A stretch of DNA of 64,000 nucleotides. It comes from [Actinobacillus] rossii (GTDB lineage: Bacteria; Pseudomonadota; Gammaproteobacteria; Enterobacterales; Pasteurellaceae). Each line of letters starts with the position of its first letter. Position 1 is the stretch's first letter. A model generated the notes under the pieces. The model ran no database searches and was not told the DNA's origin. It worked only from the letters and a program-made list of their open reading frames with translations. Shown here in pieces: positions 19,389-30,883 of this stretch. Where the stretch lies: assembly GCA_900444965.1 (NCBI GenBank), contig UFRQ01000003.1, positions 1,426,001-1,490,000 on the forward strand, read 5' to 3'. Position numbers and translations under genes: made by a program.

Positions 19389-19820
19389 ATGGATGTATCT
19401 AAATTATCAAAAAATGCTTTTGAGTTAATACGTTCCCTTGCCATTTTATACTTAATGTTGTTTCTTGGCGAGTGGGTGACACGTCTTGTGCCGATTGGTA
19501 TTCCTGCCAGTATTGTTGGGTTATTGATTTTATTCTTATGTTTAACTACGCAAATTATTCGTGTGAGTTGGATATTTTTTGGGGCAAGTTTGATTATCCG
19601 TTATATGGCAATTTTATTTGTACCTGTGAGTGTAGGAATTATGAAATATTCTGACTTACTTGTATCACAGGCTAAAGTATTGCTGATTCCTAATGTTGTG
19701 AGTTCAATGGTAACACTTGTCGTTGTCGGATTACTTGGCGATTATTTGTTTTCTTTGAGTTCTTTTAAACATTTACGTAAGAAAGTGGTTAAGCGTCGTA
19801 ATAAGGAGCAAAACGCATGA
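19389..19820 (+). CDS. lrgA: CidA/LrgA-family holin-like membrane protein
   Basis: A 143-residue protein with four hydrophobic helices and the family segment FVPVSVGIMKYSD. In E. coli the homologue is YohJ. It overlaps lrgB by 4 bases, so both are made together. Family members influence murein hydrolase activity or carbon overflow transport; the exact role in this genus is not known. Confidence 0.9.
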   Translation: MDVSKLSKNAFELIRSLAILYLMLFLGEWVTRLVPIGIPASIVGLLILFLCLTTQIIRVSWIFFGASLIIRYMAILFVPVSVGIMKYSDLLVSQAKVLLIPNVVSSMVTLVVVGLLGDYLFSLSSFKHLRKKVVKRRNKEQNA

Positions 19821-20500
19821 TTTATCTTTTTTCTTTATTGACGATAGTCGCATTCTTTTTGGCGTTGCAAATTAATAAACGTTTGAAATCAATGCTCTTA
19901 AATACTTTTGTGTTGACGGTCTTAATTTTAGTGGGAGTATTACTCGCCACTGATATTCCTTATGATACTTATATGAAGGGCAATGCGCCTTTAAATAATT
20001 TGCTTGGTGTGAGTGTCGTTGCGTTGGCATTGCCGTTATATGAACAATTGCGTCAAATTGCCGCACGTTGGCAAGCGGTATTGATTACGACAATGGTGGC
20101 ATCCGTATTAGCAATGGCTTCAGGTGCGCTAATAGCAATAGTGCTTGGTGCGAATCCTGATATTGTAGCAACAGTGATTTCTAAATCTGTGACAACTCCT
20201 ATTGCTATGGAGGTTTCTCGTCATTTAGGTGGCGTGCCAGCAGTGGCTGCTGTAGGTGTTGTGTTAGCAGGGCTACAAGGTTCAATGTTTGGTTATTTAG
20301 TATTAAAAAAACTCCGTATTAAAAATTCTGAAGCAACCGGCTTGGCAATTGGTTCGATGTCACATGCCCTTGGTACCGTAACCGTCATGGAAGTGGATCA
20401 AAAAGCGGGGAGCTATAGTTCAATTTCGTTGGTACTCTGTGGTATCATCAGCTCAATCTTGGCTCCTTTTGTGTTTAAATTGCTCTATTTTGCACTATGA
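19817..20500 (+). CDS. lrgB: LrgB-family membrane protein
   Basis: A 227-residue polytopic protein of the LrgB/YohK family, with the conserved [17 protein letters not shown] and [14 protein letters not shown] segments. It works with the LrgA-type protein. It overlaps the next gene by 4 bases (ATGA), so the dGTPase-like gene is in the same transcript. Confidence 0.92.
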   Translation: MIYLFSLLTIVAFFLALQINKRLKSMLLNTFVLTVLILVGVLLATDIPYDTYMKGNAPLNNLLGVSVVALALPLYEQLRQIAARWQAVLITTMVASVLAMASGALIAIVLGANPDIVATVISKSVTTPIAMEVSRHLGGVPAVAAVGVVLAGLQGSMFGYLVLKKLRIKNSEATGLAIGSMSHALGTVTVMEVDQKAGSYSSISLVLCGIISSILAPFVFKLLYFAL

Positions 20501-21867
20501 CATTATCTATATATTCTCAAACTATTAATACGCAATGGCTCGACCGTTTTTTACCGGATCAACCGCGCGAAAAAGACTTTCGCCCCCCATTCCGTCGTGA
20601 TCGTGCGCGTATTTTACACAGCGCGGCGTTTCGTTGTTTGCAAGCAAAAACACAAATTCATGCTGTTGGTGAGAATGATTTCTTCCGTACTCGTTTAACC
20701 CATTCTTTAGAAGTAGCACAAATTGGTAGCAGTTTAACCGCACAACTCAAATTTACAGAAAGTTTCACCGCACTTGGTGCACAATTAGGGACTGATAAAC
20801 AAGACTTACAGCGTCAGCTAAAACCTTTATTGCCAAGTTCTGACTTAATTGAAGCACTCTGTTTTGCGCATGATATTGGGCATCCCCCTTTTGGACATGG
20901 TGGTGAAACAGCCTTGAATTGTATGATGTGTGAGAGCGGTGGTTTTGAAGGTAATGCGCAAACTTTTCGTATTATTACTAAACTTGAACCTTATACACCC
21001 AATGCGGGGATGAATTTAACGCGGCGTACGATTTTAGGGTTGGTGAAATATCCTGCGATTTTAGATGAAGCATCGCCACAATATGCTGAGTTGCAATTGC
21101 CAGCACATACCGATTCGCACACTTTACGTAAAGTAGATTGGCGTCCGAGTAAAGGTTTATATCGTGATGATTTACCCATGATGGATTGGCTACTTGCACC
21201 ATTAAGTCAAGCAGATCGTGAATTATTCACATCTTTCTCAAAAGTGCGGTCAACATCAAACGAGTTTTTGAAAACTCGTTATAAATCGTTAGATTGCAGC
21301 ATTATGGAACTTGCTGATGATATTGCCTATGGCGTACATGATTTAGAAGACGCCATTGTAGTGGGGATGATTACACCTAATTTATGGCAAGTCGCGTATG
21401 ATGAATTAAAAAAATGTTCGTCGGATTGGATGAGAAACAATGTTGATCAGCTGACAGCAAAATTATTCTCCGATTACCATTATGAGCGCAAAAATGCGAT
21501 TGGCGCATTGGTAAATTATTTTATTACACATGTACGCTGGAAATTGACAAATACGTTTAATGAGCCATTACTACGTTATAACGCAGAGTTGCCGGATGAT
21601 GTTATTTGTGTCTTAAATATTCTAAAAACTTTTGTGTTCAAATACGTGATCCGCGATGTGGAAACGCAACGTATTGAATATAAAGGACAACGAATTTTGA
21701 CAGAGATGTTTCAAATTTTTGATAGTGATCCAACGCGTTTATTACCACGTAATACTGCTAATCGTTGGATTAATGCAACGGAACAAAATAAAAAACGGGT
21801 GATCTGTGATTATATGGCAGGAATGTCAGACGCTTATGCTTTAAAGGTTTATAAGCAGTTGTCTTAA
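20497..21867 (+). CDS. dGTPase-like HD-domain nucleotide hydrolase
   Basis: A 456-residue protein of the deoxyguanosinetriphosphate triphosphohydrolase family. The HD metal site is complete: [28 protein letters not shown] and [16 protein letters not shown]. Family enzymes remove triphosphate from dNTPs; some protect cells against phage by lowering dNTP pools. The start overlaps the end of lrgB. Two uptake signals lie inside the gene. The exact substrate is not readable. Confidence 0.9.
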   Translation: MTLSIYSQTINTQWLDRFLPDQPREKDFRPPFRRDRARILHSAAFRCLQAKTQIHAVGENDFFRTRLTHSLEVAQIGSSLTAQLKFTESFTALGAQLGTDKQDLQRQLKPLLPSSDLIEALCFAHDIGHPPFGHGGETALNCMMCESGGFEGNAQTFRIITKLEPYTPNAGMNLTRRTILGLVKYPAILDEASPQYAELQLPAHTDSHTLRKVDWRPSKGLYRDDLPMMDWLLAPLSQADRELFTSFSKVRSTSNEFLKTRYKSLDCSIMELADDIAYGVHDLEDAIVVGMITPNLWQVAYDELKKCSSDWMRNNVDQLTAKLFSDYHYERKNAIGALVNYFITHVRWKLTNTFNEPLLRYNAELPDDVICVLNILKTFVFKYVIRDVETQRIEYKGQRILTEMFQIFDSDPTRLLPRNTANRWINATEQNKKRVICDYMAGMSDAYALKVYKQLS

Positions 21868-21916
21868 AACATAATGTAAGTGGGAGGATGTTTGATAGGC
21901 GTAAAACGCTCCCAAC

Positions 21917-22804
21917 CTATAAAGTCACGGATTGTAACCAGTCTTCAAAATATTCAAATTCAAATTTAAATCCCATTTCTATTAGTTTTTGGGGTTTTAC
22001 TTTTTGGCTATCTAAAAGCAAGCAAGCGCGTTCACCTAAAATGACTTTTAGTAACAACGCTGGCATTGTCATAAAGTGCGGTCGATTTAAATGTGATCCT
22101 AAAATTCGGTTAAATTCCATATTGCGTATTGGATTTGGGGAACAGATATTAAAAGGCCCATCGCATTGCGCGTTTTTGAATAAAAAATCGATAGCATTTA
22201 TCATATCGCTCAACGCAATCCAAGTCATAAATTGTCTGCCATTGCCCAGTTTTCCGCCTAAACCATAGCGATAGAATGGTAATATTCGAGCAAATGCACC
22301 ACCTGAAAGTTCGAAAGGCATACCTGTGCGTAATAAACAAACACGCGTATTAGCCTGTTGGGCAATTTTTTCCCATTGAGCGCAAAGTTGCCCTGTGAAA
22401 CTTTGGCTATTGGGTGAGTTCTCTGTTAATACTTGTTCGTAACCATTGCCATAAAAACCCGTGGCAGACGCCGAAATGAATACGCGGGGAGGTGTGCGAC
22501 TTTGGTTAATAAGTGCGGTCAATTTTTGGGTTAAATCAATACGACTTTGCCATAGCTTTTCTTTTTGCTGAACCGTCCAGCGTCGGTCAAATATTGGTTC
22601 ACCGGCTAAGCTAACTACCGCATCAAATTGATTAAAGTGAGAAAAAACATCTAAATTTTCCACCGCACTTACAGCTTGATGAAAAGTGGCTTTTGCTTGT
22701 TGAGAATTACGTGAAAGAACGGTGATTTCGTGCTTATCAGCAAGCCATTTGTTGACTAATGCCTTGCCGATAAAGCCTGTTGCGCCAGTGATGAAAATCT
22801 TCAT
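21917..22804 (-). CDS. yfcH: YfcH-type NAD-dependent epimerase family protein
   Basis: A 295-residue extended short-chain dehydrogenase-like protein with the Rossmann motif [13 protein letters not shown] at the start, [13 protein letters not shown], and the C-terminal DUF1731 region ([33 protein letters not shown] contains the usual core). Catalytic role is unknown in the family. It overlaps the end of argR by 4 bases and carries three uptake signals. Confidence 0.9.
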   Translation of the reverse strand: MKIFITGATGFIGKALVNKWLADKHEITVLSRNSQQAKATFHQAVSAVENLDVFSHFNQFDAVVSLAGEPIFDRRWTVQQKEKLWQSRIDLTQKLTALINQSRTPPRVFISASATGFYGNGYEQVLTENSPNSQSFTGQLCAQWEKIAQQANTRVCLLRTGMPFELSGGAFARILPFYRYGLGGKLGNGRQFMTWIALSDMINAIDFLFKNAQCDGPFNICSPNPIRNMEFNRILGSHLNRPHFMTMPALLLKVILGERACLLLDSQKVKPQKLIEMGFKFEFEYFEDWLQSVTL

Positions 22805-23268
22805 TTAAAGGTGTTTTCAAAAAGTCGTTGCACGTTGATCATAAGCAGGTCAATAGACATTCCTTTGGTTGGGGTAATGAAAATAGTGTCATCACCCGCA
22901 ATAGTACCCAGAATGCCGTCGGCTTTGCCGACAGAATCAAGTAAACGCGCAATCAGCTGTGCGGCGCCTGGACTTGTTTTGACAACAATAAGCAAATCGT
23001 TGTGATCAATATCTAGTACTAAATTTTTTAACGGGCTACTTGTATTCGGTACACTGAGCTCATTAGGCAAGCAATAGACCATTTCCATACGTGTATTACG
23101 CGTGCGAATTGCACCAAATTTGGTGAGCATACGTGATACTTTGGATTGATTTATATTATTAAAACCTAGCTCGTGCAATGCGGTTACAATTTCACTTTGC
23201 GAGCCAAAACGTTCTTGTGATAGTAATTCTTTGAAAGCGTTTAATAAGTTATCTGTTTTTTCAGCCAT
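22801..23268 (-). CDS. argR: Arginine repressor
   Basis: A 155-residue ArgR with an N-terminal winged helix (about 10-70; [15 protein letters not shown]) and the C-terminal arginine-binding hexamerisation domain with the [13 protein letters not shown] motif. It represses arginine genes when arginine is bound. Divergent from mdh, the classical gammaproteobacterial arrangement, and followed by overlapping yfcH. ARG-box-like sites lie upstream. Confidence 0.96.
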   Translation of the reverse strand: MAEKTDNLLNAFKELLSQERFGSQSEIVTALHELGFNNINQSKVSRMLTKFGAIRTRNTRMEMVYCLPNELSVPNTSSPLKNLVLDIDHNDLLIVVKTSPGAAQLIARLLDSVGKADGILGTIAGDDTIFITPTKGMSIDLLMINVQRLFENTFK

Positions 23269-23297
23269 AATCTTCCGTCATTAAATCGCATAAAATA

Positions 23298-23322
23298 TGC
23301 ATAAATTTTGCATAAAAATTCA
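23298..23322. promoter_or_regulatory. ARG-box-like pair upstream of argR
   Basis: TGCATAAAAATTCA (23309-23322) differs from the ARG-box core TGAAT-N4-ATTCA at one position and overlaps a second weaker copy starting at 23298. It lies 30 bases upstream of the argR start, consistent with autoregulation. Confidence 0.55.
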
Positions 23323-23476
23323 AAAATATGCAATAAGATTTTTTATATTGCTCTTTTTTTTTGTAAAAATTTGCGCTAGATCGCAAAATTGGTATTTCCT
23401 ATTTGAAATTGTGTAAAATCACCCTTACACTTATACCCCATTAAAGTTATTTTATTTTAGTAGCAAGGAGTGTCCT

Positions 23477-24415
23477 ATGAAAGTAACTGTACTAGGTGCC
23501 GCTGGTGGTATCGGTCAACCATTATCTTTATTATTAAAACTCAATCTTCCAGCTGGCAGCGAATTAAGCTTATACGATGTTGCACCCTTTACACCTGGTG
23601 TAGCAAAAGATGTTAGCCACATTCCAACAGATATCAAAGTTGAAGGCTTTTCAGGTGATGATTTAGGTAAAGCATTAGAAGGCGCGGATGTTGTATTAAT
23701 TCCTGCAGGTGTAGCACGTAAACCAGGTATGACTCGTGCAGATTTATTTAATATTAATGCAGGTATTGTACGTGATTTAGTGGCAAAAGCGGCAGAAGTT
23801 TGCCCGGAAGCGCGTATTGGTATTATTACTAACCCGGTAAATGCCACTGTGCCAATTGCGGCAGAAGTGTTGAAAAAAGCAGATGTATACGATAAACGTA
23901 AATTGTTTGGCGTGACAACGTTAGACGTGATTCGCTCTGAAACCTTTATCGCTGAATTAAAAAATACTGAATTACGTTCTGGCTCTATCAGTGTTATTGG
24001 TGGCCACTCTGGTACGACCATTCTTCCATTATTATCACAAGTTCAACACGTTGAATTTAGTGATGAAGAAATTAAATCATTAACACATCGTATCCAAAAT
24101 GCGGGTACAGAAGTCGTTGAAGCAAAAGTAGGGGCGGGTTCTGCAACCTTATCTATGGCTTATGCGGCAATGCGTTTTGCTGTGGCGCTTGTTCGTGCAG
24201 CGCAAGGTGAAAATGTGACAATTTGTTCTTATGTAGAAGGTGATGGTAAATATGCGCCGTTCTTTGCACAACCGGTGCGTTTAGGCAAAGAAGGCGTGGA
24301 AGAATTACTTCCACTTGGTACGTTGAGTGCATTTGAACAAGCTGCGTTGGACGAAATGTTACCAACATTACGCGCTGAAATTGAAAACGGCGTGAAATTT
24401 GTGACAGAAGCGTAA
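23477..24415 (+). CDS. mdh: Malate dehydrogenase
   Basis: A 312-residue NAD-dependent malate dehydrogenase. It has the Rossmann motif [17 protein letters not shown], the substrate-loop arginines ([13 protein letters not shown]), ITNPVN and the catalytic His in VIGGHSGTT. It interconverts malate and oxaloacetate in the TCA cycle. An AAGGAG site precedes the ATG and a USS terminator follows. Confidence 0.97.
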   Translation: MKVTVLGAAGGIGQPLSLLLKLNLPAGSELSLYDVAPFTPGVAKDVSHIPTDIKVEGFSGDDLGKALEGADVVLIPAGVARKPGMTRADLFNINAGIVRDLVAKAAEVCPEARIGIITNPVNATVPIAAEVLKKADVYDKRKLFGVTTLDVIRSETFIAELKNTELRSGSISVIGGHSGTTILPLLSQVQHVEFSDEEIKSLTHRIQNAGTEVVEAKVGAGSATLSMAYAAMRFAVALVRAAQGENVTICSYVEGDGKYAPFFAQPVRLGKEGVEELLPLGTLSAFEQAALDEMLPTLRAEIENGVKFVTEA

Positions 24416-24435
24416 AATTATTTAGTTAATAAATA

Positions 24436-24466
24436 AAAAGTGCGGTTAAATTGACCGCACTTTTTT
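24436..24466. terminator. Bidirectional uptake-signal terminator
   Basis: AAAAGTGCGGT and ACCGCACTTTT arms with an 8-base loop, followed by T tracts both ways. It separates the converging mdh and prmB genes. Confidence 0.9.
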
Positions 24467-24470
24467 ACAC

Positions 24471-25415
24471 TTAATTAAACAACTCTCGATATTCTTCTAA
24501 TTGTGCCTTGGTTAAGGCAAAAACACCAAGTCCACCGTTTTTCAGTTCTACCCAATTAAAAGGCACCTCAGGATATTGTTCAATTAAATGGACCATACTA
24601 TTACCAACTTCACAAACGAGTACGCCGTTATCATTTAAGTAATCGGCAGCGTGCGTAAGAATTTGTTTCGTGATGTCTAAACCATCATAACCTGAACCTA
24701 GCGCAATTTCTGGCTCGAAATGGAATTCTTCAGGCATGTCACTCAAATCTTCTAAATCAACATAAGGGGGATTAGTAACGATAAGATCATATTTGTCGCC
24801 AATCAGATTATTGAATAGATCTGATTGTAATGGAAAAACACGATCCTGCATTGCGTGGCGTTCAATATTCATTTCGGCAACGTTTAAGGCATCAAATGAT
24901 AAGTCTACAGCATCCACTTCGGCGTCAGGGAATACATTGGCACAAGCAATTGCAATGCAACCACTACCCGTGCAGAGATCTAAAATTCGTTTTGGATTAG
25001 AATGCAACAAGCCTTGGAAACGTTCTTCAATTAAGGCACTGATAGGAGAACGTGGTACAATGACGCGTTCATCCACATAAAATTCTAAGCCACAAAACCA
25101 AGCGCTATTAACTAAATAGGCGACAGGAACACGTTTTGCCAAACGTTCAGTGACTAAACCAACAAGTAGTTGTTTTTCAGATAAAGTTAAACGAGTGTCG
25201 AATAAATCATTGGGTAAATCCATCGGCAATTCTAAACCCGTTAGCACTAAATGTAGGCTTTCATCCCATGCGTTATTTTGTCCGTGTCCATAATAGATAT
25301 CGGAACGATTAAAATTACTATAAGTCCAACGCAGGAAATCTTTAATGGTTTGTAAATTATTTGGAACATCATCTGACGCAATAAGTTCAACGAGTTCTTG
25401 GTTATATGTTGTCAT
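24471..25415 (-). CDS. prmB: Ribosomal protein L3 glutamine methyltransferase
   Basis: A 314-residue class I methyltransferase of the HemK/PrmB group with the SAM motif [13 protein letters not shown] and the catalytic NPPY motif (VTNPPYVD), which places a Gln side chain for N5-methylation of ribosomal protein L3. The ATG at 25415 gives the normal family start MTTYNQ; the longer upstream reading is not family-like. Divergent from smrB, as in E. coli. Confidence 0.94.
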   Translation of the reverse strand: MTTYNQELVELIASDDVPNNLQTIKDFLRWTYSNFNRSDIYYGHGQNNAWDESLHLVLTGLELPMDLPNDLFDTRLTLSEKQLLVGLVTERLAKRVPVAYLVNSAWFCGLEFYVDERVIVPRSPISALIEERFQGLLHSNPKRILDLCTGSGCIAIACANVFPDAEVDAVDLSFDALNVAEMNIERHAMQDRVFPLQSDLFNNLIGDKYDLIVTNPPYVDLEDLSDMPEEFHFEPEIALGSGYDGLDITKQILTHAADYLNDNGVLVCEVGNSMVHLIEQYPEVPFNWVELKNGGLGVFALTKAQLEEYRELFN

Positions 25416-25486
25416 GGTTACACTCTTAGATGAGAAAAAGACAAGAAAAGTTGTGTTATTATACGCAAAATTGAAAGGAATGTAGA

Positions 25487-25993
25487 ATGTTAAACGAAGA
25501 AGATATTGCCTTATTTCGCGAAAATATCCAAGGGGCGAAAAGAATTCAACAAAATACTTTTGTAGCACCGCGTTCAGTGAATACCAAGAAAAAATCAGAA
25601 AAGCGTGAAATTCGCGAAAAACAGGATACGCTGTTTTATTTTTCTGACGAGTATGAACCTTTGCTTGATGAAGAAAGTGCGGTCAAATATTTGCGAGAAA
25701 ATGAAGATAGCTATTTGTTGAAACAACTCCGCCGTGGTGATTACTCGCCGGAACTCTTTTTAGACTTGCATGGTTTAACCCGCGAACAAGCCAAACAAGA
25801 ACTTGCGAGTTTGTTACAAGCTTGTATCGATGAGCACATTTATTGCGCGAGTATTATGACAGGATATGGCACTTTCACATTGAAAAAACAGATTCCGCGT
25901 TGGCTAGTTCAACACCCACGGGTTCGCGCGCTTCATCAGGCCCCAAAAGAATGGGGCGGTGATGCAGCAATTTTGATTTTAGTGGATGTTTAG
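25487..25993 (+). CDS. smrB: Smr-domain ribosome-rescue endonuclease SmrB
   Basis: A 168-residue protein with a C-terminal Smr domain ([33 protein letters not shown]). E. coli SmrB cleaves mRNA between collided ribosomes. The basic N-terminal part agrees with ribosome binding. AAGGA precedes the ATG. An uptake signal is encoded inside the gene (ESAVKY segment), and the end overlaps the converging lpxL by 4 bases. Confidence 0.9.
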   Translation: MLNEEDIALFRENIQGAKRIQQNTFVAPRSVNTKKKSEKREIREKQDTLFYFSDEYEPLLDEESAVKYLRENEDSYLLKQLRRGDYSPELFLDLHGLTREQAKQELASLLQACIDEHIYCASIMTGYGTFTLKKQIPRWLVQHPRVRALHQAPKEWGGDAAILILVDV

Positions 25994-26925
25994 TCGTACA
26001 AACTTGGCGAGTTTTCATCGGGGCGTGTTTTGAAACGACGATGTAACCACATGTACTGTTCTACGCCTTTCATGATTTCTTTTTCGACGGCTTTATTCAT
26101 ACGAATAGCAATATCTGTTGCATTATCTAAATCAGAAAAATCGACCGCAGGTGAAATTGTGACCGTATAACCGGAACCGTCACGATTACGTAATGGTGCG
26201 AATGGAATGACTTTGCTAGTTGGTGATGCACGTAATAAATACGCTGAACCAGATGTCGTAGCGGCATCTTTTACGGCAAAAAACGGTACGAAAACAGCAT
26301 TTTTTCGTCCATAATCATGATCTGGTGCATACCAGATAGCTTCCCCTTGTTTTAACGCACGGATCATAGAACGCAAATCTTTGCGATCCACCATATCTTT
26401 ATTTGAGCGCAAACGTCCCCAAACTTGCAACCAATTGAAAATAGCGCTGTCATTTGGGCGATAAATTCCCACGCCTTGATGGTGGATTCCTACAATGCGT
26501 GCGCCGAGTTCAAGGGTTAAAAAGTGAATACCGACTAAAATTACTCCGTCTTTGGCATGATTTGTTAAATGTTCAAGCCCCTCAATGCGAGACCATTTCT
26601 TAATTCGACGATCACTCCAAAACCATGCCATCCCGGTTTCAATAATTGCCATTCCAACGGATTTTAAATTTTCCTGTAGAATTCTTTCTCGTTCGACTTC
26701 TGGCATCATTGGGAAGGCTAGCTCTAAGTTCCGGCGTGCAATTTTAGCACGGCGTTTGCCTACTTTTAATTTAGAAAAAAGCGAACCTAAGCCATTGCCA
26801 ATATGGCGTAGAACAGGGTAGGGTAGGCACAATATGAGCCAAAATAAACCAACGGCAAGCCAAAACCCCCAGTGTTTTGGTAGAAGAAATGCTTTTTCAA
26901 ATTTGGGTAAATGATTTTTCGACAT
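25990..26925 (-). CDS. lpxL: Lipid A late acyltransferase (HtrB/LpxL)
   Basis: A 311-residue inner-membrane acyltransferase with one N-terminal membrane segment (about 18-40) and the catalytic HX4E motif in GIHFLTLELG. In Haemophilus this gene is htrB, which adds a secondary acyl chain to the Kdo-lipid A precursor. It is divergent from hldE, so both halves of LPS core and lipid A assembly share an upstream region. Confidence 0.93.
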   Translation of the reverse strand: MSKNHLPKFEKAFLLPKHWGFWLAVGLFWLILCLPYPVLRHIGNGLGSLFSKLKVGKRRAKIARRNLELAFPMMPEVERERILQENLKSVGMAIIETGMAWFWSDRRIKKWSRIEGLEHLTNHAKDGVILVGIHFLTLELGARIVGIHHQGVGIYRPNDSAIFNWLQVWGRLRSNKDMVDRKDLRSMIRALKQGEAIWYAPDHDYGRKNAVFVPFFAVKDAATTSGSAYLLRASPTSKVIPFAPLRNRDGSGYTVTISPAVDFSDLDNATDIAIRMNKAVEKEIMKGVEQYMWLHRRFKTRPDENSPSLYD

Positions 26926-27045
26926 AGTAAGTACATCCGTTTAAAGTGCGGTTAGTTTAACGCAAATTTTAAGAAAACTTAAGAAAAGCCTTTTGTGCTG
27001 TGGTAAAATTATGCCAAATTTTTTGAAGTGATAAGGACTTTCTCT

Positions 27046-28473
27046 ATGGCTCAATATTCTGCTCAATTTCCAATCGCTAAAGTACTTGTGCTTGGTGATG
27101 TGATGCTTGATCGTTATTGGTTCGGTGCGACAAATCGGATTTCCCCAGAAGCACCCGTACCGGTTGTTCGTGTACAAGAAAATGAAGAACGAGCTGGTGG
27201 AGCAGCAAACGTGGCAATGAATATTGCTTCACTTAATGTTCCCGTAAAATTATTAGGTTTAACGGGAAATGATGAGGCCGGCTCGGCATTAACGGCATTA
27301 CTTGAAAAAGAAAAAATCCATTGTGATTTTGTGAAATTAGATAGCCATCCGACGATTACAAAATTACGTATTTTGTCACGTCATCAACAATTATTACGTC
27401 TTGATTTTGAAGAAAATTTTAATAATGTACATAGCGAAAGTTTGTTTGAAAAATTACAACTTGCGTTGAAAAATGTTGGCGCGTTAGTTTTGTCAGATTA
27501 TGGTAAAGGTACGCTTAATGATGTGCAAAAAATGATTCAAATGGCACGTCAAGTTAAGGTGCCTGTATTAATTGATCCCAAAGGCACGGATTTTGAACGT
27601 TATCGTGGGGCGACACTATTGACGCCAAATATGTCTGAATTTGAAGCTGTTGTAGGCAAATGTGAGAGCGAAGAGGACATCGTAGCAAAAGGGTTAAAAA
27701 TGATTGCCGATTTTGAATTAAGCGCACTTTTAGTGACGCGTTCAGAAAAAGGTATGACTTTATTACGTCCAAATCAACCCGCTTTCCATTTACCGACGGA
27801 AGCCAAGGAAGTTTATGATGTAACGGGGGCAGGTGATACGGTTATTTCCGTTGTGGCTACTGGGTTAGCTGATGGGCGTTCACTGGAAGAATCTTGTTAT
27901 TTAGCCAATGTTGCAGCAGGTATTGTCGTGGGTAAACTTGGTACATCAACAGTATCAACTGTTGAATTAGAAAATGCGATTCATGGCAGAACGACGACGG
28001 GTTTTGGAATTATGACTGAAACTGAGCTTAAAAGTGCGGTCAAATTAGCTAAAGATCGTGGTGAAAAAATTGTGATGACTAATGGCTGTTTTGATATTTT
28101 ACATCCTGGTCATGTTTCTTATTTAGAAAATGCACGTAAATTAGGTGATCGTTTAATTGTTGCCGTGAACACAGATGCATCTGTGAAACGCTTGAAAGGT
28201 GAGAGTCGTCCAATTAATGATTTAAACAATCGTATGGCTGTATTGGCTGGGTTGGCTTCTGTAGACTGGTTAGTAGCATTTGATGAAGACACGCCACAAC
28301 GTTTAATTGGTGAAATATTGCCTGATTTATTAGTCAAAGGCGGTGATTATAAACCAGAAGATATTGCGGGGTCTAAAGAAGTTTGGGCAAATGGTGGCGA
28401 TGTGAAAGTATTAAACTTTGAAAATGGCTGCTCAACCAGTAATGTGATTAAGAAAATTCAAGAATTAGGCTAA
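27046..28473 (+). CDS. hldE: Bifunctional heptose 7-phosphate kinase / heptose 1-phosphate adenylyltransferase
   Basis: A 475-residue two-domain enzyme: PfkB-type kinase (about 1-320; [18 protein letters not shown]) followed by a nucleotidyltransferase (about 340-475; [16 protein letters not shown]). It makes ADP-heptose for the LPS inner core. The ATG at 27046 is preferred to a GTG at 27028 because AAGGA lies between them at the right distance. One uptake signal sits at the domain junction. Confidence 0.96.
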   Translation: MAQYSAQFPIAKVLVLGDVMLDRYWFGATNRISPEAPVPVVRVQENEERAGGAANVAMNIASLNVPVKLLGLTGNDEAGSALTALLEKEKIHCDFVKLDSHPTITKLRILSRHQQLLRLDFEENFNNVHSESLFEKLQLALKNVGALVLSDYGKGTLNDVQKMIQMARQVKVPVLIDPKGTDFERYRGATLLTPNMSEFEAVVGKCESEEDIVAKGLKMIADFELSALLVTRSEKGMTLLRPNQPAFHLPTEAKEVYDVTGAGDTVISVVATGLADGRSLEESCYLANVAAGIVVGKLGTSTVSTVELENAIHGRTTTGFGIMTETELKSAVKLAKDRGEKIVMTNGCFDILHPGHVSYLENARKLGDRLIVAVNTDASVKRLKGESRPINDLNNRMAVLAGLASVDWLVAFDEDTPQRLIGEILPDLLVKGGDYKPEDIAGSKEVWANGGDVKVLNFENGCSTSNVIKKIQELG

Positions 28474-28500
28474 AGTGCGGACAATTTTTTTGTCATTTTG

Positions 28501-28530
28501 AAAAACAACCTGATAATGGGTTGTTTTTTA
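28501..28530 (+). terminator. Terminator after hldE
   Basis: 10-bp stem AAAAACAACC/GGTTGTTTTT with an 8-base loop and a T tract. It may also act on the converging cueR transcript. Confidence 0.85.
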
Positions 28531-28586
28531 TTGGTGAGATTGAAGGTAATGAGAGACGAGAACGTGTCAGACTAATGGATTGTTTT

Positions 28587-28994
28587 TTATTGGGTATGAC
28601 AACATTTCCCTGTTAATCCATTAATGATCGGACAATGCTCGCTATCATCGCCAGGACATTGTTCCGCAAGATCTGAGAGTAGTGCTCGTATCGATTGTAG
28701 TTGAGCAATTTGTTGATCAATTTCACCAATACGGGTTAATGTCCGCGCTTTCACATCAGCGCTGCGACGGTGGGGATTTTTATACAGTTCCAATAAATCT
28801 TTGCATTCCGGCAAAGAGAAACCAACTTGGCGGGCTTGGTGTAATAAATTTAATTCTTCAATATGTACTTGATCATAAGTTCGATAGCCATTTATCGCAC
28901 GAGTTGGTGGCGTAATTAATCCTTTCTCTTCATAAAAACGAATTGCTTTGGGTGTCAGTTGAGTACGTTTTGCTACTTCATTAATATTCATCAA
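28587..28994 (-). CDS. cueR: Copper-responsive MerR-family regulator CueR
   Basis: A 135-residue MerR-type regulator. The N-terminal helix-turn-helix (about 3-40) is followed by a long dimerisation helix and the metal loop [10 protein letters not shown], with Cys113 and Cys121 spaced as the Cu(I) ligands of CueR. A CCH tail is also present. Its start overlaps the nth stop codon. No copper exporter gene lies beside it, so its targets are elsewhere. Confidence 0.9.
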   Translation of the reverse strand: MMNINEVAKRTQLTPKAIRFYEEKGLITPPTRAINGYRTYDQVHIEELNLLHQARQVGFSLPECKDLLELYKNPHRRSADVKARTLTRIGEIDQQIAQLQSIRALLSDLAEQCPGDDSEHCPIINGLTGKCCHTQ

Positions 28995-29626
28995 ATTTCC
29001 GTTTTGTCTTTATATTCACATAAATCTTCGATAATACAAGAACCACAACGTGGTTTACGCGCGATACAAGTGTAACGTCCATGTAAAATTAACCAATGGT
29101 GTACATCCACTTTAAACTCTGCAGGGACCACTTTGAGCAATTTTTCTTCCACTTTGGTCACATCTTTTCCCGGCGCAAAATTAGTTCGGTTTGCAACACG
29201 AAAAATATGCGTATCAACCGCAATAGTGGGATGCCCAAATGCCGTATTTAATACTACGTTAGCAGTTTTACGACCTACGCCAGCCAAAGCTTCTAATGCC
29301 GCACGATCTTCAGGCACTTGACTATGATGTTTTTCAATTAGATCTTTACAGGTTTTAATAATATTTTCTGCTTTGCTATTAAATAACCCAATAGTTTTAA
29401 TATATTCTTTTAAACCCTCTACACCTAAGGCATAAATTGCTTCGGGTGTGTTGGCGACAGAAAAGAGTTTATCCGTTGCTTTGTTAACACCTTTATCGGT
29501 TGCTTGCGCGGACAAAATTACGGCGATTAACAATTCAAACGGTGAACTGAAATTTAGCTCTGTAGTGGGATGTGGGTTGTTATCACGTAAGCGTGTGAGA
29601 ATTTCAATACGTTTTTGTTGGTTCAT
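28991..29626 (-). CDS. nth: Endonuclease III
   Basis: A 211-residue DNA glycosylase/AP lyase. It has the helix-hairpin-helix [17 protein letters not shown] with the catalytic Lys, VDTHIFR with the catalytic Asp, and the C-terminal 4Fe-4S cluster ligands spaced C-X6-C-X2-C-X5-C. It removes oxidised pyrimidines. The start overlaps the rnfE stop, and cueR overlaps its own end, so it is carried by the rnf transcript as in other gammaproteobacteria. Confidence 0.96.
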   Translation of the reverse strand: MNQQKRIEILTRLRDNNPHPTTELNFSSPFELLIAVILSAQATDKGVNKATDKLFSVANTPEAIYALGVEGLKEYIKTIGLFNSKAENIIKTCKDLIEKHHSQVPEDRAALEALAGVGRKTANVVLNTAFGHPTIAVDTHIFRVANRTNFAPGKDVTKVEEKLLKVVPAEFKVDVHHWLILHGRYTCIARKPRCGSCIIEDLCEYKDKTEI

Positions 29627-30270
29627 TATTTACGGTGATCCAAAAGATTTTTTACAGCTAAAATAATACCTAAGCCAATAAATGCCCCCGGCGGTAAAAT
29701 GGCAAGGAGAAGATTACTATCATTGTGGAAAAATTCAATCCGTAATGATTTCGCCCAGTCCCCTAATAATAAATGAATACCATCAAATAGTGTGCCGTTA
29801 CCTAGAATCTCACGTAGCGCACCAAGGGCAAATAAGCTGAGTGTCATACCAAGCCCCATAGCGAAACCATCAAATGCAGCATGGGCAACACTATTTTTGG
29901 ACGCAAAGGCTTCTGCTCGACCAATAACGATACAGTTCGTGACAATGAGTGGAATGAAAATGCCCAGTGATTGATAAAGGCTATAAGTATAGGCGTTCAT
30001 CAACAGTTGCACTGCAGTAACAGTGGTGGCGATAATCATCACATAAATTGGAATCCGAATTTCGTGGGGGATTTGTTTCCGGAATAGAGAAATCATCGTA
30101 TTTGTACAAGTCAGTACCAACAACGTAGCAAGGCCTAAACCCAGCGCATTAGTCGCCGTATTTGATACAGCAAGTAATGGGCAAAGACCGAGTAGTTGTA
30201 CGACAGTTGGGTTATTGCGCCATAAGCCTTGAGTGAGTAACTCGCGCCAAATTGATTGTTGTTTTTCCAT
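29626..30270 (-). CDS. rnfE: Rnf electron transport complex subunit E
   Basis: A 214-residue integral membrane subunit, homologous to RnfA and NqrD, with six predicted helices and the segment [19 protein letters not shown] that recalls the RnfA cysteine motif. Part of the ferredoxin:NAD oxidoreductase (in E. coli the SoxR-reducing complex). It lies between rnfG and nth. Confidence 0.95.
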   Translation of the reverse strand: MEKQQSIWRELLTQGLWRNNPTVVQLLGLCPLLAVSNTATNALGLGLATLLVLTCTNTMISLFRKQIPHEIRIPIYVMIIATTVTAVQLLMNAYTYSLYQSLGIFIPLIVTNCIVIGRAEAFASKNSVAHAAFDGFAMGLGMTLSLFALGALREILGNGTLFDGIHLLLGDWAKSLRIEFFHNDSNLLLAILPPGAFIGLGIILAVKNLLDHRK

Positions 30271-30282
30271 TTTTAAAACTCG

Positions 30283-30882
30283 TTAATTTTTCACCGCACT
30301 TTCGGAATTTTTCAGAACTTCCAAAGCAGAACGCTTGACTTGATTGACGATAGCGCGTGGTGTGATGGTGGCACCAGCAAATTGGTCAAACTTACCCCCA
30401 TCTTTTTTCACTGCCCAATCTTGTAAATTATCTGGTGTAATTTTTTTATTATTAAAACTGAGTATCCAATTGGAAATACGCGTTTCAATTTTATCCCCTA
30501 ATCCTGGCGTTTCTTTATGTTGCAATACGCGAACGCCAAGAATTTCGCCGTCTACTGTCATTCCAAATAACAAACGAATATTACCTGAATAACCATCAGG
30601 AGCTGTAGCTTCAATGGCATATGCACTGATTTTTCCGTGCAAAAGTGCGGCACAAATTTTGTCGATTTCTCGTGAATCTGGTGTTTCGCAATTTGTTATG
30701 ACATCATTATCGTAATAAGTTTGTGGCAGAACCTGTGCTAATAATTCTTGCTGTTGTTTGGCAACTTCTGCGTCAATTTTTTCTTTCGTCAGAAAATAAA
30801 TGCCGGTAGAAATAGCGGTACAAAGCAATGCGACTAGCCCGAGTAATGCACCGTATTTGGCGGAGATCTTCGTTATATTCAT
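30283..30882 (-). CDS. rnfG: Rnf electron transport complex subunit G
   Basis: A 199-residue subunit with one N-terminal membrane helix (about 10-30) and a periplasmic FMN-binding domain. The Thr of FAGATITPRA is the covalent FMN attachment site by family analogy. The ATG at 30882, one base after rnfD, with AAGGAAAG upstream, is preferred to a longer in-frame start at 30939 that would overlap rnfD. Confidence 0.94.
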   Translation of the reverse strand: MNITKISAKYGALLGLVALLCTAISTGIYFLTKEKIDAEVAKQQQELLAQVLPQTYYDNDVITNCETPDSREIDKICAALLHGKISAYAIEATAPDGYSGNIRLLFGMTVDGEILGVRVLQHKETPGLGDKIETRISNWILSFNNKKITPDNLQDWAVKKDGGKFDQFAGATITPRAIVNQVKRSALEVLKNSESAVKN

Positions 30883-30883
30883 C

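Noticed and set aside
21888..22268. 126-codon plus-strand frame opposite yfcH
   Set aside because: It lies wholly over the strongly supported yfcH gene, reads as low-quality composition and has no family resemblance.
23375..23395. Sxy-dependent competence site upstream of mdh
   Set aside because: Right half is perfect but the palindrome is two bases shorter than the competence element and mdh is not a known competence gene; kept only as an unexplained palindrome.
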